From NCBI RefSeq assembly GCF_900240405.1, contig NZ_OEQK01000005.1, forward strand, positions 62,001 through 126,000: 64,000 nt of DNA, given 5' to 3'. The notes under the pieces are model-generated. The model did not search any database. It had not been told where the DNA came from and saw only the letters and a list, made by a program, of their open reading frames with translations. The first letter of the stretch is position 1; each line of letters opens with the position of its first letter. Positions 10,167 to 18,589 of this stretch are shown here, piece after piece. Source of the stretch: Salirhabdus sp. Marseille-P4669. Its GTDB lineage: Bacteria > Bacillota > Bacilli > Bacillales > Alkalibacillaceae. Made by a program: the position numbers and the translations under genes.

Positions 10167-11078
10167 TTGGATGGTATCCTTCCATTATGGAAGCCAAAGG
10201 GTATGACATCACACGATTGTGTTTATGCAATTCGAAGGCTATTGAAAATGAAAAAAGTTGGACATACTGGAACTTTAGACCCTGCTGTTGAAGGGGTTTT
10301 GCCAATTTGCTTAGGTCAAGCAACAAAAATCTCAAGCATTATTATGGAATCCCAGAAGGTGTATGAGGCAGAGGTGACACTCGGTGTTTCGACTGAAACC
10401 GAAGACCAAGAAGGCGCAGTTGTAGAAGTAAAGAAACTAACGGAGCCATTGACGATGGCTGAAGTAGAGCGTGCATTGCAGGGATTCATAGGGGAAATGG
10501 AGCAAATTCCACCTATGTATTCAGCTGTTAAAGTAAAAGGAAAGAAATTATATGAGTATGCTCGTTCTGGTGAAGAAGTAGAGCGACCAGTAAGAAAAGT
10601 ACACATTCACTCCATAACTTTGCTGTCTGAGGTGAAGACATTAGAGGAGGGAACTGCCACATTTCGGATTCGGGTTGCTTGTTCGAAAGGAACGTACATT
10701 CGCACACTGTGTGTAGACATTGGAAAAGAACTAGGATTCCCAGCGCATATGTCTCAATTAGTTCGTATAGAATCAGGCACATTCCAACAGGAAGATGCTG
10801 TCACTTTTGAGGAAATACAGGAAGCGGTAGAAAAAGGAACCGTGGAACGAATGGTGAAAAATCTCGATCAAGCTCTTACAAAGTATGATCAAATTGTCGT
10901 GTCAAAAGAGGATGAACTACGAATCAGGAATGGTCAAGTACTTCCATTACCAAAAGAAGAATGTAAAACCAATCCATTTCGAATGAAAACTAGTGACGGA
11001 AAGCTCTTAGCACTTTATCAAATACATCCAACAAAACCTCATGTAATGAAACCATTTAAGATGTTTGTTGTGAAATAA
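10167..11078 (+). CDS. truB: tRNA pseudouridine(55) synthase TruB
   Basis: TruB converts uridine 55 in the T-loop of tRNAs to pseudouridine. The 303-residue protein contains WKPKGMTSHD, the catalytic motif GHTGTLDP with Asp38, PPMYSAVKVKGKKLYEYAR and the CSKGTYIRTL motif; a small C-terminal PUA-like part follows. TTG 10167 is preferred over ATG 10161: AGGAGG at 10154-10159 leaves only 1 nt before the ATG but 7 nt before the TTG, and the protein then begins exactly where family members do. ribF follows 16 nt later. Confidence 0.95.
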   Translation: MDGILPLWKPKGMTSHDCVYAIRRLLKMKKVGHTGTLDPAVEGVLPICLGQATKISSIIMESQKVYEAEVTLGVSTETEDQEGAVVEVKKLTEPLTMAEVERALQGFIGEMEQIPPMYSAVKVKGKKLYEYARSGEEVERPVRKVHIHSITLLSEVKTLEEGTATFRIRVACSKGTYIRTLCVDIGKELGFPAHMSQLVRIESGTFQQEDAVTFEEIQEAVEKGTVERMVKNLDQALTKYDQIVVSKEDELRIRNGQVLPLPKEECKTNPFRMKTSDGKLLALYQIHPTKPHVMKPFKMFVVK

Positions 11079-11094
11079 GAAGAAGGTGAAAACG

Positions 11095-12042
11095 ATGAAA
11101 ACCATTTATATAGAGCATCCACATAATTTGAAAAAAGCGGATATAAAAGAAACAGCCCTTGCAATAGGATATTTCGATGGAATCCATAAAGGTCATCAAG
11201 AAGTAATCTTAACAGCGAAAAATGCTGCAGATGAAAAGGGATTTCAAAGTGGAGTTATGACTTTTCATCCTCATCCTTCCGTTGTGTTAAATAAGAAGAT
11301 TCAACATGTCCAATATATAACTCCTCTTGAGGATAAACTAGAACAGCTAGAAAAATTAGGCATCGATTGTGTGTATGTCGTCAAATTTACGGAGTCCTTT
11401 TCTAATTTAGAGCCAGAAGAGTTTGTCCAGCAATTTTTAATTGATCTAAATGTAAAACATGTAGTCGCTGGCTTTGACTTTTCTTACGGGAAAAGGGGGA
11501 GCGGGAATATGGATTCTATGGTTGAACATGCTCGCGGCTTATTTACAATTACAACCGTAGAAAAAATAGAGAAAGATGGGGAAAAAGTGTCATCTACTCG
11601 TATTCGTAAAGAGCTTCAAAATGGTAATGTAGGCGAGGTTCAACGACTATTAGGAAGACCTTATCATGTAAAAGGTAAAGTCATTACTGGATATCAACGT
11701 GGTCGTACAATCGGTTTTCCAACGGCAAATATTGCAGTAAAGGATGAATACTTAGTTCCACAAATTGGTGTTTATGCTGTAAGAGTGACGATACAAGACA
11801 AACAATATTATGGTATGGCAAGCATTGGCTACAATCCAACCTTTGAAAATGAACATAAAAAACCTTCTGTAGAAGTGAATATTTTTGACTTTAATGGAAA
11901 TATTTATGATGAAGAAATAAAATTAGAATTATATGAATACATGCGTGAAGAGAAGAAATTCTCTGGAATTGAGGAACTAAAAGAGGCATTAAGGCAGGAT
12001 GAGGAAAATATTAGGTCTTATTTTTCTACTACAATCATATAA
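11095..12042 (+). CDS. ribF: Bifunctional riboflavin kinase / FAD synthetase
   Basis: RibF phosphorylates riboflavin to FMN and adenylylates FMN to FAD. In the 315-residue protein the N-terminal nucleotidyltransferase half has GYFDGIHKGHQ, FDFSYGKRGSG and the SSTRIRKEL motif. The C-terminal riboflavin kinase half has GRTIGFPTANI and ends with a helical segment. ATG 11095 is chosen because AGAAGG at 11081-11086 is 8 nt upstream; GTG 11086 would sit on the ribosome-binding site. It lies just after truB, as in other bacilli. Confidence 0.96.
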   Translation: MKTIYIEHPHNLKKADIKETALAIGYFDGIHKGHQEVILTAKNAADEKGFQSGVMTFHPHPSVVLNKKIQHVQYITPLEDKLEQLEKLGIDCVYVVKFTESFSNLEPEEFVQQFLIDLNVKHVVAGFDFSYGKRGSGNMDSMVEHARGLFTITTVEKIEKDGEKVSSTRIRKELQNGNVGEVQRLLGRPYHVKGKVITGYQRGRTIGFPTANIAVKDEYLVPQIGVYAVRVTIQDKQYYGMASIGYNPTFENEHKKPSVEVNIFDFNGNIYDEEIKLELYEYMREEKKFSGIEELKEALRQDEENIRSYFSTTII

Positions 12043-12093
12043 TATCTCTTGCTTTTTTGCTTGAAAAGTTGTAATCTAGTATCCGTACGTAAT

Positions 12094-12168
12094 TAAACCA
12101 TCGCTTGGCTTCTCGAATCACCGACGTTTAGCTAGGGGATTGGGGATCAATAATAGGAGGTGAAAAGG
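12094..12168 (+). promoter_or_regulatory. Probable structured rpsO leader
   Basis: The 126-nt gap before rpsO contains UCUCGAAUC (about 12112-12120), which can pair with GAUUGGGGA (about 12138-12147) with one mismatch and one wobble, closing a hairpin just before AGGAGG (12155-12160). S15 represses its own mRNA in Geobacillus by binding a leader junction, so an autoregulatory RNA is plausible here. I could not match it base by base to the known S15 motif. Confidence 0.35.
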
Positions 12169-12438
12169 ATGGCAATCACAAAAGAACGTAAAAATGAAAT
12201 CATTAACGAATTCAAAACACACGAGAATGATACTGGTTCTCCAGAAGTTCAAATCGCTGTCCTAACGGAAGAGATTCAAAACTTGAACGACCATTTACGT
12301 GTTCATAAAAAGGACCACCATTCACGTCGCGGTCTTTTAAAAATGGTAGGTAAGCGTCGTAATCTATTGAACTATTTACGTAATAAAGATGTTACTCGTT
12401 ACCGTGAATTAATTCAAAAACTAGGTTTACGTCGTTAA
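12169..12438 (+). CDS. rpsO: 30S ribosomal protein S15
   Basis: S15 is a primary 16S rRNA-binding protein of the central domain. The 89-residue length and sequence are canonical: [28 protein letters not shown], the [17 protein letters not shown] rRNA-binding segment, and the C-terminal [15 protein letters not shown] 12169 has AGGAGG (12155-12160) at 8 nt; the frame extends up to 12160 but that codon lies in the ribosome-binding site. A strong terminator follows. Confidence 0.98.
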   Translation: MAITKERKNEIINEFKTHENDTGSPEVQIAVLTEEIQNLNDHLRVHKKDHHSRRGLLKMVGKRRNLLNYLRNKDVTRYRELIQKLGLRR

Positions 12439-12444
12439 GTAGTA

Positions 12445-12468
12445 AGCGGGAGATTCTCCCGCTTTTTC
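12445..12468 (+). terminator. Intrinsic terminator of rpsO
   Basis: AGCGGGAG (12445-12452) and CTCCCGCT (12456-12463) form a perfect GC-rich stem with loop ATT, followed by TTTTC. It separates rpsO from pnp. Confidence 0.88.
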
Positions 12469-12494
12469 TATAGATTCGTTCGTATTACTTATAT

Positions 12495-12522
12495 TTGGTT
12501 TTATACGATTTATACATATATT
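12495..12522 (+). promoter_or_regulatory. Candidate sigma-A promoter of pnp
   Basis: TTGGTT (12495-12500), a 16-bp spacer and TATATT (12517-12522) lie downstream of the rpsO terminator and 77 nt before pnp. A small hairpin, ATTTAC-TAAAC-GTAAAT at 12556-12572, falls in the resulting leader. The match is moderate in an AT-rich region. Confidence 0.4.
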
Positions 12523-12598
12523 TTATCTTGTTTGAGGAAATCTAAAAATACTTACATTTACTAAACGTAAATATTGTTTGAGAGGAGTTAATTGATAT

Positions 12599-14710
12599 AT
12601 GTCCGAAAAGAAAACATTTTCGATAGATTTAGCAGGCAGAACGTTGACCGTTGAAATCGGTGAATTAGCAAAACAAGCTAATGGCGCCTGTTTAATCCGT
12701 TACGGAGAGACAGCTGTATTAAGTACAGCTACTGCTTCTAAAGAAGCCAAAAATTTAGGATTCTTTCCATTAACTGTGAATTATGAAGAACGACTTTATG
12801 CTGTAGGTAAAATTCCAGGAGGATTTATTAAGAGAGAAGGCCGTCCTAGTGAAAAAGCAATCTTAACTTCTCGCTTAATCGACCGCCCAATCCGTCCTCT
12901 TTTCCCAGATGGATTCCGGAATGAAGTACAGGTAATAAGTACTGTAATGAGTGTGGATCAAGACTGTTCCACAGAAATTGCTGCTATGATAGGTTCTTCT
13001 ATTGCATTGTCTGTATCCGATATTCCATTTAATGGACCAATCGCAGGTGTTATTGTTGGTCGAATCGATAATGAATTCATCATTAATCCCACTGTAGAGC
13101 AACTAGAACGTAGTGATATTCATTTATCTGTAGCAGGGACGAAAGATGCTGTAAACATGGTAGAAGCAGGTGCGGATGAAGTGCCTGAGGAAGTAATGCT
13201 TGAAGCTATTATGTTCGGGCATGAAGAAATTAAGCGTCTTGTAGCATTCCAAGAAGAAATTGCACAAGAAGTAGGCAAAGAGAAATTTGAAGTAACCTTA
13301 TTTGAAATCGATGAAACTCTTCGCGAAGAAGTAAAAGAGAAGGCTCTTAATAAACTGTTATCAGCAATTCAAGTTCAAGAGAAACACGCTCGTGATGAAG
13401 CAATCTCTGCTGCAAAGGATGAAGTGTTAACGGAATATGCGGAACAAGAAGTGGAAGAAGAAACAATTGGTCAAGTAAAAGAAATATTGGACAAGCTTGT
13501 TAAGGAAGAAGTTCGTCGCCTTATTACAAAAGAAAAAATAAGACCAGATGGACGTAAACCTGATGAAATAAGACCGTTATCTTCAAGGGTAGGTATTTTG
13601 CCAAGAGCTCATGGGTCTGGTCTTTTTACAAGAGGACAAACGCAAGCACTAAGTGTATGTACGCTAGGCGCCCTTGGGGATGTTCAAATTTTAGATGGTC
13701 TAGATTTAGAAGAATCAAAACGATTTATGCATCATTATAATTTTCCATCCTTTAGTGTTGGGGAAACAGGCCCAATCCGTGGACCTGGTCGTCGTGAAAT
13801 CGGTCATGGTGCACTAGGTGAACGTGCTTTAGAACCAATTATTCCTGATGAGAAAGCATTTCCATATACGATTCGTGTCGTATCTGAGGTGCTAGAATCA
13901 AATGGTTCAACATCTCAAGCTAGTATATGTGCGAGTACGATGGCAATGATGGATGCTGGTGTGCCAATTAAAGCACCTGTTGCTGGTATTGCTATGGGGC
14001 TTGTGAAATCTGGTGAAGACTACACGATTTTGACAGATATTCAAGGAATGGAAGACTTCCTTGGAGATATGGACTTTAAAGTTGCAGGAACTAGTGAAGG
14101 GGTTACAGCTCTTCAAATGGACATTAAAATTGAAGGTCTTTCTAGAGAAATTTTAGAGGAAGCTTTAACCCAAGCGAAAAAAGGAAGAATGCATATTTTA
14201 GGTCATATGTTAGAAACGATTAACACACCGAGATTAGAGCTTTCCCAACATGCTCCTAAGATCTTAACAATGTCTATTAAGCCTGAGAAAATTCGTGATG
14301 TAATCGGTCCAAGTGGAAAACAAATTAATAAGATTATTGAAGAAACAGGCGTAAAAATTGATATTGAGCAAGATGGTAGTGTGTTTATTTCTTCCGTTGA
14401 TATGAAAATGAATGAAAAGGCGAAAGAAATTATTGAAGATATCGTTCGTGAAGTAGAAGTTGGAAAAATTTACTTAGGAAAAGTAAAACGTGTCGAAAAG
14501 TTTGGAGCCTTTGTTGAAATATTTAAAGGCAAAGAAGGACTTGTACACATTTCCCAATTAGATGAAAAACATGTGAAAAATACATCTGATGTTGTTTCTG
14601 TAGGCGATGAGATATTAGTTAAAGTAAAAGAGATTGACAATCAAGGACGTGTAAATCTTTCAAGAAAAGATGCAATGAAAGATCAAGAAGCAGCAAAAGA
14701 AACAAATTAA
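12599..14710 (+). CDS. pnp: Polyribonucleotide nucleotidyltransferase (PNPase)
   Basis: PNPase is the main phosphorolytic 3'-5' exoribonuclease of bacilli, releasing nucleoside diphosphates from mRNA ends. The 703-residue protein has two RNase PH-like domains separated by an all-helical segment. The second domain carries [17 protein letters not shown] and [19 protein letters not shown] domain ([15 protein letters not shown], about 560-620) and an S1 domain ([15 protein letters not shown], about 622-690) follow. The start is ATG 12599 with GAGAGGAG about 10 nt upstream. It appears to be a single transcription unit between the rpsO terminator and two terminators after its own stop. Confidence 0.98.
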   Translation: MSEKKTFSIDLAGRTLTVEIGELAKQANGACLIRYGETAVLSTATASKEAKNLGFFPLTVNYEERLYAVGKIPGGFIKREGRPSEKAILTSRLIDRPIRPLFPDGFRNEVQVISTVMSVDQDCSTEIAAMIGSSIALSVSDIPFNGPIAGVIVGRIDNEFIINPTVEQLERSDIHLSVAGTKDAVNMVEAGADEVPEEVMLEAIMFGHEEIKRLVAFQEEIAQEVGKEKFEVTLFEIDETLREEVKEKALNKLLSAIQVQEKHARDEAISAAKDEVLTEYAEQEVEEETIGQVKEILDKLVKEEVRRLITKEKIRPDGRKPDEIRPLSSRVGILPRAHGSGLFTRGQTQALSVCTLGALGDVQILDGLDLEESKRFMHHYNFPSFSVGETGPIRGPGRREIGHGALGERALEPIIPDEKAFPYTIRVVSEVLESNGSTSQASICASTMAMMDAGVPIKAPVAGIAMGLVKSGEDYTILTDIQGMEDFLGDMDFKVAGTSEGVTALQMDIKIEGLSREILEEALTQAKKGRMHILGHMLETINTPRLELSQHAPKILTMSIKPEKIRDVIGPSGKQINKIIEETGVKIDIEQDGSVFISSVDMKMNEKAKEIIEDIVREVEVGKIYLGKVKRVEKFGAFVEIFKGKEGLVHISQLDEKHVKNTSDVVSVGDEILVKVKEIDNQGRVNLSRKDAMKDQEAAKETN

Positions 14711-14716
14711 ACAGAA

Positions 14717-14744
14717 AAGAAGCTGGAATTCCAGTTTCTTTTTT
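14717..14744 (+). terminator. First terminator after pnp
   Basis: AAGAAGCTGG (14717-14726) pairs with CCAGTTTCTT (14731-14740) with one G-U, loop AATT, followed by TTTTTT. It begins 6 nt after the pnp stop. Confidence 0.85.
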
Positions 14745-14767
14745 CACAATTGCATAAAAGGATTGAG

Positions 14768-14798
14768 ACTAAGGTTTGTAAAACACCTTAGTTTTTTT
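14768..14798 (+). terminator. Second tandem terminator after pnp
   Basis: ACTAAGGT (14768-14775) pairs with ACCTTAGT (14785-14792), followed by an uninterrupted run of seven T from 14792. The two terminators in tandem insulate ylxY from the heavily expressed pnp. Confidence 0.82.
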
Positions 14799-14873
14799 AA
14801 TGGCTGAATTTAAGTGGAGAAATGTTCTAAGTTGTACAACCCCTTCATATTTTTAAGGGAAGGGGGAATGATT

Positions 14874-15827
14874 ATGAAACGGCATCATTTACTACAATTA
14901 TTTTTATTTACGACAATTGTCTTTTTAAGCTATACCTTTTTACAAAATACATATACAAAAGTGGATATAGATGTTATGAAAAATATTGAAGTTACAAAAA
15001 TAGATAAATCCGATTCCCTATATCAAGAAATTGTAAAAAAGGCGAAAGAATATGAAACGAAGCCTCAAAATGCAACAATTGATAAAGTGTGGAAAAAGAT
15101 GCCAGGATTAAGCGGTTTACAAGTAAATATTGAAAAATCCTATCTTAATATGAAAAAGAAAAATAAATTTGATGAGAAGTTGATTGTTTATAACAATATA
15201 AGACCAGAAATATCCTTGAAAGATTTACCAGCTTCCCCAATTTTTAGAGGACATCCCGATAAGAATATGGTAACATTTTTAATTAACGTATCTTGGGGAG
15301 AAGAACACATTCCTGATATGTTAAAAACGTTAAAGAAGCATAAAGTGAAAGCAACATTCTTCATCGATGGTGCCTGGGCTGAGAAAAATGTAGAGCTGGT
15401 TAAAATGATTAAAGAAGAAGGACATGAAATTGGTAGTCATGGATATAATCATCCGAATATGAGTAGGTTATCTAATGAGGAAATTCGCAATCAACTTACG
15501 AAAACAAATAATATACTAAAATCGATCGTTGATGAAAAACCAATGTATTTTGCACCACCTGCCGGTAACTATACAGATTCAGTAGTGAAAGTGGCAGATG
15601 AATTAGAGATGGAAACAATCCTTTGGACAGTGGATACCATTGACTGGCAAAACCCAACAAAACAAGCCCTTTTAAATCGAGTATTAACAAAAGTGGAGCC
15701 TGGTACGATGATTTTAATGCACCCGAAAGAAGTAACGAAAGATGCCCTGGATGAATTAATTTTGAAAATTAAGGATAAAAACTATAAAATTGGTACTGTT
15801 GGTAAATTATTAGATGAAGAAAGATAA
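14874..15827 (+). CDS. ylxY: Polysaccharide deacetylase-like protein YlxY
   Basis: A 317-residue exported NodB-homology protein with an N-terminal hydrophobic segment (about 6-23) acting as signal or anchor. The fold is recognisable: LINVSWGEEH where deacetylases have TFDDG, KATFFIDGAWAEKN, HEIGSHGYNHP (metal-binding histidines), FAPPAGNY and ILMHP. The first catalytic Asp position is Asn/Ser-like; I recall the same in B. subtilis YlxY, so enzymatic activity is doubtful. ATG 14874 is preferred to ATG 14868 because AGGGGG at 14861-14866 needs the extra spacing. A role in peptidoglycan or spore cortex is only inferred. Confidence 0.9.
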   Translation: MKRHHLLQLFLFTTIVFLSYTFLQNTYTKVDIDVMKNIEVTKIDKSDSLYQEIVKKAKEYETKPQNATIDKVWKKMPGLSGLQVNIEKSYLNMKKKNKFDEKLIVYNNIRPEISLKDLPASPIFRGHPDKNMVTFLINVSWGEEHIPDMLKTLKKHKVKATFFIDGAWAEKNVELVKMIKEEGHEIGSHGYNHPNMSRLSNEEIRNQLTKTNNILKSIVDEKPMYFAPPAGNYTDSVVKVADELEMETILWTVDTIDWQNPTKQALLNRVLTKVEPGTMILMHPKEVTKDALDELILKIKDKNYKIGTVGKLLDEER

Positions 15828-15866
15828 AAAGTAATCGGAAAAGGAAAAGTACTAGGAGGATTTATA

Positions 15867-17081
15867 TTGGTGAAAAAATACACATGTCAAAATGGTTTAA
15901 CAATCGTATTAGAGCACATTCCAACTGTAAGGTCAGTCTCCTTAGGTGTTTGGGTGCTAGCTGGGTCTAGAAATGAAGATGAAAAAAATAATGGAATTTC
16001 ACATTTTATTGAACATATGTTTTTCAAAGGTACTAAAAATAGAACTGCCAAAGAAATAGCGGAAGCTTTTGATGCTGTAGGTGGACAAGTTAATGCCTTT
16101 ACCTCAAAGGAATATACATGCTATTACGCTAAGGTTTTAGATTCACATGCAGATTATGCTTTAGATATATTATCGGATATGTTTTTTCATTCTAAGTTTG
16201 ATCCAGAAGAAATGGAAAGAGAGAAAAAAGTAGTTCTCGAAGAAATAAAAATGTATGAAGATACACCTGATGATATTGTCCACGATCTACTATCACAAGC
16301 AAGTTACGGCGGTCACCCATTAGGTTTTCCGATTTTAGGTACAGAAGAAACGCTACACTCCTTCAAGCCTGACGATATCCACCAATACATGGAGGAAAAT
16401 TACACACCTGAAAATGTTGTTATTTCAGTAGCCGGGAACGTTGACGAAAGTTTCTTTAAAAAAGTGGAAGAGCATTTTGGAACCTTTACGAGAAAAGGAC
16501 AAAGGAATGCTATTGTGGAGCCATCCTTCTTGACAGAACAAATCTCGAGAAGAAAAGAGACTGAACAGGCTCATCTTTGTTTAGGATACAAAGGTCTTCA
16601 AGTAGGGCATGAAGATATTTATAGTTTAGTTGTTGTAAACAATGTACTCGGTGGTAGTATGAGCTCAAGACTATTTCAAGAAGTACGTGAAGCTCGTGGA
16701 TTAGCATATTCTGTATTCTCCTACCATAGCTCCTTTTTAGACAATGGTTTGTTAACCATTTACGGAGGAACTGGTAGTGACCAATTAGAAATATTACAAC
16801 AAACCGTTGAGGAGACCATCCAAGAACTCGTTTCATCAGGTTTAACAGATAAAGAATTAAACAATAGTAAGGAACAATTAAAAGGGAATTTAATGCTAGG
16901 CTTGGAAAGCACAAATAGTCGAATGAGTCGAAATGGGAAAAATGAATTATTATTAAAACGGCACCGATCTCTAGATGAAATTATTCAAGAAATCGATCGC
17001 GTAAGTCATGATTCGGTCCATAAAATCATTCAAGACATCTTTAATAAACCGTATTCTAGCGCATTAATTTCGCCGAAGTAA
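15867..17081 (+). CDS. mlpA: M16 family zinc protease MlpA
   Basis: A 404-residue peptidase of the insulinase/mitochondrial processing peptidase family (B. subtilis MlpA/YmxG). The zinc-binding inverted motif is present as HFIEH in GISHFIEHMFFKGT near residue 48, with the downstream glutamate in the KKVVLEEIKMYED region. The glycine-rich FNNVLGGSMSSRLF-type loop is in the C-terminal half. TTG 15867 starts the frame 7 nt after AGGAGG (15854-15859); GTG 15870 is the alternative. It is one cistron after ylxY with a 39-nt gap, so the two are probably co-transcribed. Confidence 0.95.
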   Translation: MVKKYTCQNGLTIVLEHIPTVRSVSLGVWVLAGSRNEDEKNNGISHFIEHMFFKGTKNRTAKEIAEAFDAVGGQVNAFTSKEYTCYYAKVLDSHADYALDILSDMFFHSKFDPEEMEREKKVVLEEIKMYEDTPDDIVHDLLSQASYGGHPLGFPILGTEETLHSFKPDDIHQYMEENYTPENVVISVAGNVDESFFKKVEEHFGTFTRKGQRNAIVEPSFLTEQISRRKETEQAHLCLGYKGLQVGHEDIYSLVVVNNVLGGSMSSRLFQEVREARGLAYSVFSYHSSFLDNGLLTIYGGTGSDQLEILQQTVEETIQELVSSGLTDKELNNSKEQLKGNLMLGLESTNSRMSRNGKNELLLKRHRSLDEIIQEIDRVSHDSVHKIIQDIFNKPYSSALISPK

Positions 17082-17091
17082 AATAACTTGT

Positions 17092-17127
17092 ATCCCTCTT
17101 GCATAGAATGATGTAGGAGGGATTTTT
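17092..17127 (+). terminator. Hairpin that contains the ymxH ribosome-binding site
   Basis: ATCCCTCTT (17092-17100) pairs with AGGAGGGAT (17115-17123), with one G-U, and is followed by TTTTT to 17127. It looks like an intrinsic terminator for mlpA, yet its right arm is the ymxH Shine-Dalgarno sequence AGGAGGG, 10 nt before the ATG. The stem would therefore both limit read-through and mask ymxH initiation. Confidence 0.6.
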
Positions 17128-17130
17128 AGG

Positions 17131-17373
17131 ATGCGATTCAAAGAGCTTAGTGGAAAAGAAATGATCGATGTAGAGCGTGGGGCAAGACTTGGTGTTTTAG
17201 GCCAAACGGATTTGGAAATTGACTCGAAAACGGGACGGATAAATTCCATTATCGTACCGAGCTACAAATGGTTTGGGGTAAAAAAAGGGGAAAGTGAAGT
17301 GAAGATCAGTTGGAATGAGATTGAAAAAATTGGGGATGATATGGTCATCATCAAGCCAAGAAATGATATGTAA
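17131..17373 (+). CDS. ymxH: PRC-barrel protein of the YlmC/YmxH family
   Basis: An 80-residue small beta-barrel protein with the features GKEMIDVERGARLGVLGQTDLEID, IIVPSYKWFG and EIEKIGDDMVIIK. The family is widespread in sporulating Firmicutes and its biochemical role is not established. The gene sits between mlpA and the dipicolinate operon as in B. subtilis. The ATG follows AGGAGGG, which lies in a terminator-like stem. Both the position and the length match the family well. Confidence 0.9.
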   Translation: MRFKELSGKEMIDVERGARLGVLGQTDLEIDSKTGRINSIIVPSYKWFGVKKGESEVKISWNEIEKIGDDMVIIKPRNDM

Positions 17374-17387
17374 ACAACAACAACACG

Positions 17388-17438
17388 ACACCTGCATGAT
17401 ACGGAAAGCTTTATTCTGTATCGTGCAGGTGTTTTTTA
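17388..17438 (+). terminator. Strong terminator of ymxH
   Basis: A 17-bp stem pairs ACACCTGCATGATACGG (17388-17404) with the segment 17416-17432, including two G-U pairs and an 11-nt loop, followed by TTTTTT. The opposite strand also reads into a T-rich flank (complement of AACAACAACAACACG), so it could stop transcription from both sides. Confidence 0.9.
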
Positions 17439-17456
17439 TTGGTTTGGAAACCACAT

Positions 17457-17549
17457 CTAATCGAACGGCAAGGTAATCTCTAGCTCCCGCAAAAATTCAG
17501 CCATTGCTTCCCTTACATTAGAAGGGAATAAACAAGATGCTACTACTTC
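17457..17549 (-). pseudogene. Possible C-terminal remnant of an unidentified gene
   Basis: On the minus strand, 30 codons read EVVASCLFPSNVREAMAEFL followed by RELEITLPFD and a TAG stop at 17457-17459. The residue pattern looks like real protein sequence rather than random AT-rich translation, yet there is no start, and an in-frame stop lies just upstream (about 17553). It ends against the bidirectional terminator at 17388-17438. I do not recognise the parent family. It may be chance. Confidence 0.25.
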
Positions 17550-17587
17550 TTACTTAACAATAAACAAGCACAAGCTCTATTAATTAT

Positions 17588-17616
17588 GCACATAGTTGTT
17601 ATATCTTCATAAGATA
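17588..17616 (+). promoter_or_regulatory. Sigma-K-type promoter of dpaAB
   Basis: GCACA (17588-17592) fits the sigma-K -35 consensus GMACM. CATAAGATA (17608-17616) fits the -10 consensus CATANNNTA exactly, with 16 nt between AC and CATA. It lies 79 nt before dpaA. In B. subtilis the homologous spoVF operon is transcribed by sigma-K in the mother cell, which supports the call. Confidence 0.75.
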
Positions 17617-17694
17617 AATCGAAAACAATTTGGGCTCATATTATTTTTGAAGTTGTATTTCGTTTATGAAGTTACCTAAAAAGAGGTGAATTTG

Positions 17695-18588
17695 ATGTTA
17701 ACGAATTATCAAATAGGAGTCATTGGCGGTGACGCTCGTCAGCTTGAGATTATAAAAAAACTATGTGACGCAGATGCTAATTTATTTCTAGTCGGATTTG
17801 ATGAACTAGACGAGGATATTCCAGGTTCAACGAAAACAGATATGGAGCGGATTTCTCAAAATCAATTAGATGCCCTTATACTACCTGTAGCAGGAACGGA
17901 CCATGAGGGTTATTTAGACTCTCACTTTTCCGATTACTCCCCGCAGCTCACAAAAGAATGGGCGAGCAAACTAAAGGAGGATTGTTTTGTGTTCTCCGGC
18001 ATTACGAACAGTTATTTAACTTCGCTATGTGAGGATGCCAATGTTCAATTAATTCCTTTGTTCAATCGTGACGATGTAGCCATTTATAATTCTATTCCTA
18101 CTGTAGAAGGTGCAATTATGATGGCAATCCAATATACAGATTTTACGATTCATAGTTCCAATGTCGTTGTAATTGGTTTTGGTCGGGTAGGTAAGACATT
18201 AGCAAGTGCATTTAAAGCGTTAGGTGCAAAAGTCAAAGTAGGTGCTCGAAACAAAGCCGATCTAGCCCGAATTTATGAAATGGGCTTTCATCCTTTTCAC
18301 GTGGATGATTTAAGCACGGAAGTATCCGATTGTAATATATTGTTAAATACAATTCCTGCACAAATTGTAAATGTAAAGGTTCTCCAAAATATGTCTACAG
18401 AATCGTTAATTATTGATTTGGCATCAAAACCAGGAGGTACGGACTTTCGTTATGCGAAAAAACGGGGGATAAAAGCAATTTTAGCACCAAGCCTACCTGG
18501 TATGGTAGCGCCAAAAACAGCAGGTAATATATTGGCTGCTGTTATAAAACAAATTTTATTGGAAGAAAAGGGAGAGAGGAGTATATAA
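17695..18588 (+). CDS. dpaA: Dipicolinate synthase subunit A
   Basis: DpaA (SpoVFA) with DpaB makes dipicolinic acid from dihydrodipicolinate in the mother cell; the product is imported into the forespore for heat resistance. The 297-residue protein has an N-terminal GVIGGDARQLEIIKKL and a Rossmann NAD(P)-binding motif GFGRVGKTLASAFKALGA at about 160-180. It also has VEGAIMMAIQYTDFTIH and ends with LPGMVAPKTAGNIL. ATG 17695 follows AAGAGGTGA; GTG 17686 would lie in the ribosome-binding site. dpaB begins 1 nt after its stop. A sigma-K promoter lies upstream. Confidence 0.97.
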   Translation: MLTNYQIGVIGGDARQLEIIKKLCDADANLFLVGFDELDEDIPGSTKTDMERISQNQLDALILPVAGTDHEGYLDSHFSDYSPQLTKEWASKLKEDCFVFSGITNSYLTSLCEDANVQLIPLFNRDDVAIYNSIPTVEGAIMMAIQYTDFTIHSSNVVVIGFGRVGKTLASAFKALGAKVKVGARNKADLARIYEMGFHPFHVDDLSTEVSDCNILLNTIPAQIVNVKVLQNMSTESLIIDLASKPGGTDFRYAKKRGIKAILAPSLPGMVAPKTAGNILAAVIKQILLEEKGERSI

Positions 18589-18589
18589 T

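Noticed and set aside
16510-16914. 134-codon minus-strand frame inside mlpA
   Set aside because: It is an antisense shadow of a well-conserved gene.
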